Part shown: piece by piece, positions 54,258-63,100 of the stretch | How positions within the stretch are numbered: position 1 is the stretch's first letter | How the letters are laid out: each line of letters starts with the position of its first letter | Assembly (NCBI GenBank): GCA_041399065.1 | Contig: JAWKTN010000005.1 | Location: 744,001 to 808,000 of the forward strand | Length of the DNA stretch: 64,000 bases | Origin: JAGQPD01 sp020426865 | GTDB taxonomy: Bacteria; Planctomycetota; Planctomycetia; Pirellulales; Pirellulaceae | Direction: 5' to 3' | Position numbers and translations under genes: made by a program | The notes under the pieces: model-generated | What the model saw: only the letters and a program-made list of their open reading frames with translations | Told to the model about the DNA's origin: nothing | Databases searched by the model: none

Positions 54258-56882
54258 ATGCTTCGTATCATTCAGAATCAGGCGGCTGCGTCGGCGAAGT
54301 CGTATTACAGCCAGGCTGATTATCTCAGCGAAGGACAGGAGCTTGTTGGAGATTGGGGAGGCCGTACAGCCGAGCTCCTAGGACTATCGGGAACGGTAGA
54401 TAAGCGTGAATTTGACCGGTTGTGCGACAATCTGCACCCGTTAACCGGCCGGCAGCTGACACCGAGGACGCGGTTTGACCGCACCGTCGGGTATGACTGC
54501 AATTTCCATGCACCCAAGGGTGTTTCCGTGGCACTTTCTCTGCTGGGAGATGAACGGATCGCCGCAGCCTTTGAACAGAGTGTCGCCGAAACCATGGAAG
54601 ATTTGGAGTGTGACGCGCGGACACGGGTCCGGCGGCGGGGCATGTGCGACGACCGTGTGACCGGTAACCTGGTGTGGGCAGGTTTCACCCACCTGACCGC
54701 CAGGCCGGTAGACGGTATTCCCGACATGCATCTTCATAAACATTGCTTTACGTTCAATGTCACCTACGATGACACGGAGAAGGTATTCAAGGCGTGTCAG
54801 TTTCGGGACATCAAACGGGACGCCCCCTACTTCGAAGCACTATTTCATATTCGATTGGCCAAGCGCATGGTCGAACTTGGATATACCGTCGAACGGAAGG
54901 GCCGCAGCTGGGACATCGTGGAAGTGCCCCAATCGGTGCGGGACAAGTTTTCACGGCGGACGAGCCAGATCGAAGAACTGGCGGCCGAAGAGGGGATTCT
55001 TGACGCAGCGGAAAAGGATAAGCTCGCTGCTAAGTCACGGGAAGCAAAGGTGGGCGGTCTTGCGATCAGTGAGCTTCGAAAACTCTGGTGGGAACAGCTT
55101 TCCGAAGATGAACGCGACTCGCTTAATCGTGCCGGACACCCCGTCAGACGCCCGTTGGCACCTACGTCGCCGCTAGTGGTCGCGGAAGAGGCCCTCGATC
55201 AGGCACGGCTTCACTGCTTCGAACGAGCGTCGGTCGTGCCCGAACGACAGTTGCTTGCCGAGGCGATTAGGCGAGGAGTGGGAAGGACGACTGCGAGCGA
55301 CATTTACAGCGCCCACGCTCAGTCGGACGCGATCGTCAGGCATTATCGAAACCGAAAGGTCGTCACGACGCCCAACGTGCTCGCCGAAGAACTAGCAGTT
55401 TTTGAATTTGCCCGAGAAAAGAAAGGGTTAGCAGAGCCGCTGAATGAATTCTGGACCATCCAACGAGACTGGCTGAATCACGAACAGCGAGCCGCTGTCC
55501 AACACGTGCTCGCCAGTCGTGACGGCGTTACTGTGCTATCGGGCGGTGCCGGTACCGGGAAAACCAGCCTGATGCAGGAAGCAGTCTCGGCCATTGAGGC
55601 CGGCGGGCACCAGGTGTTCGCCTTCGCCCCGTCAGCGGAAGCAAGCCGGGGCGTGCTTGCCGCCGAAGGCTTTGCCGGTGCAACGACCGTGGCTGAGTTG
55701 CTGATCAATGACAAGTTACAGGAATCTGCGAGGGGGCAGGTCATCTGGATTGACGAAGCCGGGCTACTCGGAATGAAGACCCTGCGACAGGTGTTTGATA
55801 TTGCTGACCGTGTGGAAGCCCGCGTCGTACTCTCCGGCGACTGGCGACAACATGCAAGCGTGGAGAGGGGTTCCCCCCTCAAGCTGCTGGAACGGTATGC
55901 TGACCTTACGCCAGCTTTTGTTCGCGAGATTCAGCGGCAGAAGGGTGCGTATCGAGACGCGGTCGCCGCAATCTCGGCGGGCGACCTGGCGAGTGGGTTC
56001 AAACAGCTGGACGAGCTCGGTTGGATCAAAGAGATCAGCGGAGATGAACGCAACGCGACTATTGCCAAGGAATACGCCGATTCAACGCAAAATGGCATGA
56101 CTACTCTCCTTGTATCACCAACGCGGGCGGAGGGCGATCAAATCTCCGAGGCGATTCGGCGAGAACTGAAATCCCGAAATCGGATCGGGGCAGAGGATAG
56201 AGAGATCGTCCAACTGCAGCCAATACATTTGACGGAATCCGAACGGCAAGATGCTGCCTTTTATCGGCCGGGAGATGTCATCGTATTTCAGCGAAGTGCC
56301 AATGGGCACCGAAAGGGAGAGCGAATCACTGTTGGTGACAGTGTCAGCTCCGAGCTTACCGCATTGGCAGACGCGTTTGGCGTATTTCGTAAATCAGAAT
56401 TAGTGATCGCCCGAGACGATTTGATTCGGATGACTGCGAATGGCACGACATTGGATGGGAAACACCGTCTGAACAACGGCTCGGTACACCGTGTAAAGGG
56501 GTTCGACGCAAGAGGCAACATCAAGTTACAAAATGGATTGACGATTGCCCGAGACTATGGTTATCTCTCTCATGGCTATGTGATCACCAGCCATGCGTCA
56601 CAGGGGAAAACCGTGGACCATGTGATCCTTGCGGAGTCCAGTATGTCGTTTCCAGCGGGAAGCCAGGAACAGTTCTACGTTTCGGCCAGCCGCGGGCGCC
56701 ACAAGTGCACGGTGTTTACCGATGACCGGGAATCGCTGAAAGAAGCGATATCTGGCACATCGGTGCGACTTTCTGCCACTGAGTTGCTGGAGAGCCACCG
56801 CAAGCGACGGCGACGAATATCGGCATTAAGGCAACTAGTAAATTTGGACACCTACGAACCGATAGCAACATATGGAAGATAG
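54258..56882 (+). CDS. MobF conjugative relaxase-helicase (copy 2)
   Basis: 874 residues. MLRIIQNQAAASAKSYYSQA starts the relaxase domain, with catalytic tyrosines Y16/Y17 and Y22. The metal site has H145 (FTHLTARP) and the HLHKH segment (H158, H160, H162). The helicase has Walker A GGAGTGKTS at about 429-437 and Walker B VIWIDEAG. It is a full, undamaged enzyme, clearly homologous to but diverged from the copy at 11947-14634. The small partner overlaps its 3' end by 11 bases. Confidence 0.92.
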   Translation: MLRIIQNQAAASAKSYYSQADYLSEGQELVGDWGGRTAELLGLSGTVDKREFDRLCDNLHPLTGRQLTPRTRFDRTVGYDCNFHAPKGVSVALSLLGDERIAAAFEQSVAETMEDLECDARTRVRRRGMCDDRVTGNLVWAGFTHLTARPVDGIPDMHLHKHCFTFNVTYDDTEKVFKACQFRDIKRDAPYFEALFHIRLAKRMVELGYTVERKGRSWDIVEVPQSVRDKFSRRTSQIEELAAEEGILDAAEKDKLAAKSREAKVGGLAISELRKLWWEQLSEDERDSLNRAGHPVRRPLAPTSPLVVAEEALDQARLHCFERASVVPERQLLAEAIRRGVGRTTASDIYSAHAQSDAIVRHYRNRKVVTTPNVLAEELAVFEFAREKKGLAEPLNEFWTIQRDWLNHEQRAAVQHVLASRDGVTVLSGGAGTGKTSLMQEAVSAIEAGGHQVFAFAPSAEASRGVLAAEGFAGATTVAELLINDKLQESARGQVIWIDEAGLLGMKTLRQVFDIADRVEARVVLSGDWRQHASVERGSPLKLLERYADLTPAFVREIQRQKGAYRDAVAAISAGDLASGFKQLDELGWIKEISGDERNATIAKEYADSTQNGMTTLLVSPTRAEGDQISEAIRRELKSRNRIGAEDREIVQLQPIHLTESERQDAAFYRPGDVIVFQRSANGHRKGERITVGDSVSSELTALADAFGVFRKSELVIARDDLIRMTANGTTLDGKHRLNNGSVHRVKGFDARGNIKLQNGLTIARDYGYLSHGYVITSHASQGKTVDHVILAESSMSFPAGSQEQFYVSASRGRHKCTVFTDDRESLKEAISGTSVRLSATELLESHRKRRRRISALRQLVNLDTYEPIATYGR

Positions 56883-57240
56883 TAGCGTTGTTGTTGAAGG
56901 GAACTTCGCCCGGAAAGCGGCCACGGAAGCCGCTGACGAATACCAAGCATTCTCTTTCGGTCGCATCGGCATCAAGCCTCAGCTAACACTACTGTTTCGC
57001 AAAGCAACTGGCGAAGTAGAAGGTTTTGCCTACGCCGACTTCCGTGGAATCAGTGCGATCGACGAAAACGCCGGCTTCAAGATCCGGTTTGACACGCGAA
57101 CGGTGAAAGTGGAAGGCCGGAACTTGCGGCAACTGTTTCAGTACATCTGCCTTCACCGGGCCGCCGAGATCGTCGAGATCGACGAGTGGATGACGCTACA
57201 ATTGCCAGAAGACCGGGCGGTAGTGTGGCGGGTAGGGTAG
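56872..57240 (+). CDS. MobF-relaxase-associated small protein (copy 2)
   Basis: 122 residues, overlapping the relaxase gene by 11 bases. The first 40 residues are variable; the core RTVKVEGRNLRQLFQYICLH, then RAAEIVEIDEW, matches the core of the gene after relaxase 1. A short strand-rich start (GIKPQLTLLFRKATGEVEGF) is seen. Two divergent relaxases with related neighbours suggest a functional link. Unknown function. Confidence 0.65.
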   Translation: MEDSSVVVEGNFARKAATEAADEYQAFSFGRIGIKPQLTLLFRKATGEVEGFAYADFRGISAIDENAGFKIRFDTRTVKVEGRNLRQLFQYICLHRAAEIVEIDEWMTLQLPEDRAVVWRVG

Positions 57241-57527
57241 TGAATTGTAACGTGGTTACTACCGACCAAAACGAAACCACGGTGAGGATCAGGCGTTCCA
57301 ATGGTTGCTTGTCCAAATTGTCAAGTAGTCAGCGACGCCGGAGCACTCACAAGCGATAGCGCCATAGGGCCAGGACATGATTCTAATGATCGCTAAGCGG
57401 CAGCCCTCACGCAATCTCGCAGACAACCTACACTTGACAATACCTTCTAAGCGGGTTAGGAAGACTCATTCCATGCGCACTAAGACTCGCGTGAAATAGC
57501 AGATGTGCAAGCAATATGAGGGTTTGT

Positions 57528-57845
57528 ATGGTATTCAGTCTTGAGGCACTGATCGGATTCATCGCAATACTGTTCCTCGTGTTACACATAGGCGTGCGTC
57601 ACATTCCAGATCAACCTCACCGCTTTAACAGACTCATTGCGACCGTTAGCTGGTCCGTCCTGTCAAGCTACGTTGGCTTTGATGCTGTTAAAAGTCTTTT
57701 TCCAAAGGCCGGTTTCAACATTTCCGTGTGGCAGATAATAGTCTCGAGCGTTTGTGTCGGGTGCTATGTACGTAGTTCTACCGTGCTCGATGGCGCTCTG
57801 GCGATCATTTGCGTATTCTGCATCGCAACTATTATCCCAGTTTAG
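57528..57845 (+). CDS. Small membrane protein
   Basis: 105 residues from the ATG at 57528 (GAGGGTT upstream; ATG 57516 is the alternative). Three or four hydrophobic segments (FSLEALIGFIAILFLVLHIG at the start, then TVSWSVLSSYVGF, IIVSSVCVGCYV and ALAIICVFCIATII). Function unknown. The IS1380-like element begins 37 bases downstream. Confidence 0.55.
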   Translation: MVFSLEALIGFIAILFLVLHIGVRHIPDQPHRFNRLIATVSWSVLSSYVGFDAVKSLFPKAGFNISVWQIIVSSVCVGCYVRSSTVLDGALAIICVFCIATIIPV

Positions 57846-57881
57846 TCATCAATTGTTGCTGCGGCGACTGTGCAAGCGACT

Positions 57882-59604
57882 CTAGCCCGCATTTCTCACA
57901 GCGCGAGTGTTCGTGCGGGCGTCGGGGACCTCAGCGACAGGACGACGCGCGTCGGCTAGCTGAACGACAATTTATGTCCGGCGCAAGCGGCGGGAATGTT
58001 AAGCTAGGGGGTCTGGGAGATGCTATTTGCGCAGAGTGCGCGTACCGATAGCGTTTTTGGGGTGACAATATTGAGTTTTGGACGCGTCGATTGATCGCTA
58101 GCCAGTGGACGTGGCGACGCGAGGGTGTGCCCGCACGTTTGCGAGAACGCGCGCGAAGAGCGGTGCGTACGGATAACTCGTGGAGAGTGAGATCCAGACC
58201 TTTCGAACGGTCACGCGAATGGCGGCTCCGATCTTGAAGAGCTTCAGGCGAATCGTATGGCATTGAGCCTTCTGCAACTCGGTTTCCCTTAAGCCAATTT
58301 CTCGCAAGGCGTTCATCAAGACGTAGGCCACACTGGAAAACCATAGACGTAGCTGATTAGCGCGCATCGTGGTGGCACTCGTTCGATCTGCGAACAGAAA
58401 AAGTTGTTGTTCCTTGATGCGATTCTCCATGTCACCACGATGCGCAGTATTCCTTTTCGTACAATGTGGTTGCATCGTAATCTTCCGCGGACAGGCTCGT
58501 GACCACAAAGCGAGGGTTGGCTCCTTTCGCAAGATGTTCTGCCTTTCCGACCACACGTCGCTCTCGGCTCCAACTTTTACGTGTTTGATACTGAAAGTCC
58601 TTGTACACCCGAGCGGCATTTCCCGTGGCCTCAAATAGTTGCTTGGCTTCGTGGAGTTCTTTGCCCAAAATCCGCTTCAAACGGGCGTTTTTGGCCAGAC
58701 CGAAGATGAAATCCACTTCGTTGGATTCACACCAACTCATGATGTGTTCGCGGCAAAAGCCACTGTCACCGCGAACGACGATCTGTACCTTAGGCCATTG
58801 AGCGCGAATCAGGGAAACGATTCGCTCGAGCTGTTTGACGGTACCTGCGGAGGCGTCAATGTTGGAAGGACGCAACTTCGCGCACAACAGATGGGAACCA
58901 CAAAAGATGTACAACGGGAGATAGCAATAGTTCTTGTAGTAGGCATGGAAGAAACGTCCCGCTTGATGACCATGCAGCGGATCGTCCGTGGCATCGACGT
59001 CCAACACGATGCGCTTTGGTGCCTCGCCTTGGACCTGCAGAAATGCCTCGACAAAAAAGTCTTCGATATCACGATGACGTGCTACGATCTTCTTGTAACG
59101 GCTTTCCTGGTTGGCCTTGACCGGTGTGAGCTCCAGACGGTTGAGCGTGCTTTTGCCAGCCAACGCGAACCCCTCCTTCGGTGACGGATCGGACTTGCCG
59201 GCCAACACCGCCAGCAAAGGATCGTGACGTAATTGTTCGTGGTCATTGAGGTCTTCGTAACCCAAAGCGATACCAAAGATACGTTGCGACAACAATTCCT
59301 CGACAGAATGCGTCGTGAACCTCGGATCGCGATAGTCGTCAAAGCACTCCGCGAATTTGCTAAGAAAACCAAACTTCATGTCCAATTCGCGTAACAACAG
59401 GCCGCCAGCGTCAGAAGTGATGGCGGGCGCATCGAAATCGGCCCGAATTTCTCGGCGTCCTAGCTGCTGAAATTCCAATGTTTCTTGGGTACACTCTGTC
59501 ATGTCCAAGCCGCTCCTTGTGTTGGGGGAAATGTCCTGTAACTAAAGACATATACCCCGCGAAGGGCGGCTTGGATCTTTCGCGCTGTGAGAAATTCGGG
59601 CTAG
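57882..59604 (-). mobile_element. IS1380-like element, about 1723 bp
   Basis: Imperfect terminal inverted repeats (24 of 25 bp; left CTAGCCCGCATTTCTCACAG beginning at 57882, right end at 59604) bound a single minus-strand transposase gene. No target duplication is evident from the flanks. The transposase is frameshifted. Confidence 0.85.
58098..59502 (-). pseudogene. IS1380-family transposase, frameshifted
   Basis: From the ATG at 59502 the frame shows IS1380 landmarks: SDAGGLLLRELD, RIFGIALGYEDLNDHEQLRH, RIVLDVDATDDPLHGHQ (first Asp pair) and VVRGDSGFCREHIM (second Asp). Near 58436 an extra base changes YCA-RGDMEN into YCASW and a stop; the next frame continues with RGDMENRIKEQQLFLFADRT (third acidic residue) to TAG at 58098. 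Full-length except for this single lesion. Confidence 0.85.
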
Positions 59605-59698
59605 CAAGAACTTGTGCTGGTTTGTATGGGATGATTGAAAGTGTCTGGGCATCTCCCAGGAGCGGCATGCTGTGAAATTCTATATGTGACACCGACCG

Positions 59699-60103
59699 CT
59701 ACATGTCACTTCCAAATACCCATAGAACAATCGCAGTCAAATAACTACACTTTACAGCCATGAGATTCCAGCTTACGGTCTTCGGATAATCGCGCAAAAA
59801 TCCTTTCATTTGAGCGCGACGAGTTGGCACAGCCAACATAAAGAGGACGAACGGAATTGCGAAACGGTAAACCTTCTTTGGGCATTCATACGACGTTTCG
59901 CATTGGGCAAGAAAATCTAGGTAGCAGAATAATGCGATAACTAGAAGAACAACGGACAGTTGCAGTCGCCACTTTTGCTTTATGTATTCGGGGGCGATGA
60001 ACTTCTTAGATAGCAGTAAGCTTGCAGTCGCGAACCACACGCAACTTGCGATGAACAGCAATGTCAACATCGCAGTAAAAAGAAACTTGCCGGTGTAGTC
60101 CAT
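59699..60103 (-). CDS. Four-pass membrane protein, possible immunity protein for the RHS protein
   Basis: 134 residues with about four hydrophobic segments (8-32, 47-67, 80-94, 113-130). It starts 28 bases after the RHS stop on the same strand. In RHS polymorphic toxin loci the gene right after the toxin tip is usually its immunity protein, and membrane immunity proteins go with membrane-acting toxins. The position is seen; the immunity role is inferred. Confidence 0.55.
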   Translation of the reverse strand: MDYTGKFLFTAMLTLLFIASCVWFATASLLLSKKFIAPEYIKQKWRLQLSVVLLVIALFCYLDFLAQCETSYECPKKVYRFAIPFVLFMLAVPTRRAQMKGFLRDYPKTVSWNLMAVKCSYLTAIVLWVFGSDM

Positions 60104-60131
60104 GAAATATGGGGTAGGTCATTTCAGTTGG

Positions 60132-63100
60132 TTAGTCAAGCCATTCAGGTATTACCTCAGCAAGAAGGTGCAGAGCGAATAGTGGCAGAGTGAAAGGAGG
60201 AAAAAGATCGGCAGTACCGGCACCTTTTCCTGAGCTAATCAACCGTCCGAGACCGTCGTAAGTGCACTGAGCTCCAGTCGGATGGCGATAGCCCGACACA
60301 GCTCCGGGATGAAATTCGAGAAACGTTAATCCAGCGTTTGCGAGGATGATGCCTACGTCTGGTACCCAAAAGTTGAGATAAGATATTCCAGCCTCCTTTG
60401 GAGGGCATGGAACTGGAGGAGTTGTGGCTCGAACTACCAGAATGACAGCGGTCACAATGGTATTGTATATGATTGCAACCTCTTTTGCGGTTATGTTTCC
60501 GGAAGGATCGCTGCCTACTAGAGGTGCGTTGCCAACGTAGCGATATAGATTAGCGTCGTTTCCTAGAAAAGCGATCGTATCCCGGACGAGATATCTGGCG
60601 ACCGACGGCTGGTAGTAGCGTGCTCTGAAGTAATAAAGTTCGGTCGACCGGTCGCGCTCTCTTCCAGCATAACCGAAACGTCCAACTGGTTCTCCGTGGG
60701 TCAACCCTCCAAACACATCATACGCAACCGTTGCAGCTAATGCTCCATCAACCGAAATGTATCCAACAACGCTTCCCAGCAAATCCACATTTACAAATAT
60801 CGGTTGCTGTTCTGCTTCGGCAATCGCCAGCAACATGTCAATCTCGTCGTCGTAGAGATAGCGAGCCTCAACCTCGCCTGCGTCATTGAAATCCACCCAA
60901 GCCTGATCCCGATCATGCACAGTGACCGTGGTATCCTCGGCCGTTTTGATCATGATCCGGCGGTTAAGTGCGTCGTACGTGTAGGCGGCAATCTCAACCT
61001 CGTTACCGCCTGGCCCTTGTTCTGACACGCGGACGAGCAGATTGCGGTGATCGTACTCGTAGTGCGTAATCTCGCCGCTTGCGATTTCGGTGCGGGCGAT
61101 GCGGTTACCCTCGCCGTCGTACTCGTAGGCGTAAACGCCATCCGATTTAAGGCGATTGCCGGGGCCTGTGACGTAACCAGGCAATGTGCGGTTGCCATTG
61201 AGATCGTAGGAAAAGAACTCATCATTGCCGTTGGTTCGTGTGGCAGAGAGCAATTGCCCCGTGAGGTCATGCACGTACGTGGCCTCGATACCGGCGCGGG
61301 TATCGTGATCCATGCTGCCCAAGGCATTGTAACCAAATCCATAGTCGGCAAGTGCCTGGTCGACCGCGTTGGTAAACGTAATATCCGTGGAGCGTCCGGT
61401 ACGGTCATAATCGCGGACAACTTTTCCGACAAGGTTAGTGTCGTCCGTACCTCTATATCGAAGGACCTGTTCAGGACGGCCAGCGGCGTTGTAGTGGAAT
61501 GCAAAATGGAGCGGTTCGATGTCTGAGGTCTCGCCTGTTGGAACAAGGGTATCCCGCCATGTCCGTTTATCCAACAGGTTACGAGAGTTGTATACAGACT
61601 CTACGGACACACCAAAGTTGTCCGTTACCGATATGACATTGCCATGACCGTCGTAACCATAGGTTAGGATTACGTGCGGAATTCCGGGTGAGCCTTCATT
61701 ATCGACCGATTTGAGCTGATTTAGGACATCGTAGGTAAAGACGTAGGTACTGTCTGGATCGTGGGAGGTGAGCATATTGCCGGCAGCGTCGTAGTCGTAA
61801 GCCGTCGTGCGAATGAGCGTGCCGAGATCGTCAAACCACTGTTCCCGCACCAGATTCGCGGCGTGATCGTATTCGTATTCCCGCCGGCGACCGTTTCGGT
61901 CAAGGGTAAATGACTCGTTACCTTCAGCGTCATAGCACGTAAGTCTGACGTGGGCCGCCCCGGTCTTTGCACCGCATGATGCGCCGCTCGGGTCATCATA
62001 GAGTGGGTTGGCACCAGCAGAACTGGTCGCAGGAGCGATTTGATCCAGGAATGCGTCGGCGGACAGTGATGCATATTGCGGTTGCTGGCGGATCGCATCC
62101 CAGAAAAGGGGGGCCCGTTCCTCGATGGGACGATCAAGAAAGTCGTAGAGCCAGGTAGTGATATTGCCGGCCGGATCACGAAGGGCGATGCGATTACCCT
62201 GAGCGTCGTAGCGGAAGTCGACCACGCCGCCTTCGGCATCGATTTGTGAAATCAGACGACCTGCGACATCGTAGACATAGTCCGTGATGCTGCTCTTTCG
62301 CTCGGCGACAGGAGTTGCCGGACTTTCCAGCAAATTGCCACTGCCGTCGAGGGAGTCGGGATGGACGATGATTTCCCAGTCGAGCAGGTTGCCGTCGTAG
62401 AAGAGTTTTCGGACAAGCTTGGAATTGTCTTCGTCGCTGCCAGTAATCTCCTCGATAAGTCGACCGGCTGAATCAAAAAACGAGCGTTTCTCCTGAACGA
62501 CTGTGCCATCGGCTTCTACATACGCTTCGTAGGTCGTTTGACCGAACTGATTGTGTTCGAAGCGTTGTTGGGTCCCGTCGGCAAAGATGATACGGCGAGG
62601 TTGGCCGTTCTGATAGTCGCTGAATGATGTCGTGTTGCCGTTGAAGTCGGTAAATGTTTGGACGTTGCCATTGGGATAGTACGAGAACGTGGCGGAATTG
62701 CCGGCAGCGTTGACAATCTCCACCAGGTTCGGACCTGAGTAACGAAATACAGTCGTGTGATTAAGAGCATCCGTGACACTGGTGACGTCATTGTTGGCAT
62801 TGTAGGTGTAGGACGTGACCAGTGGCTCGGCAAATGGCGAGTCTTTATGCCCTGTCTCGATGGATTTTAGCCGGTTGCCGCGACCATCATATTCGTTGAC
62901 GGTGACATACCCACGGCGATCGATAATCCGGGTCTCCTTGTCGGGATTCCGAGGATCGCTGTATTCTCGGATTGTCTCGTTGCCAGCGGCGTCCGTTTCG
63001 ACGAGAACGTTACCACGATCATCGAATTGCAGCGTCGTCAAATTGCCGTTAGCATCACGGATGACGCCCGTGTGGGAACGTAGATCAAAATCTCGCTCAT

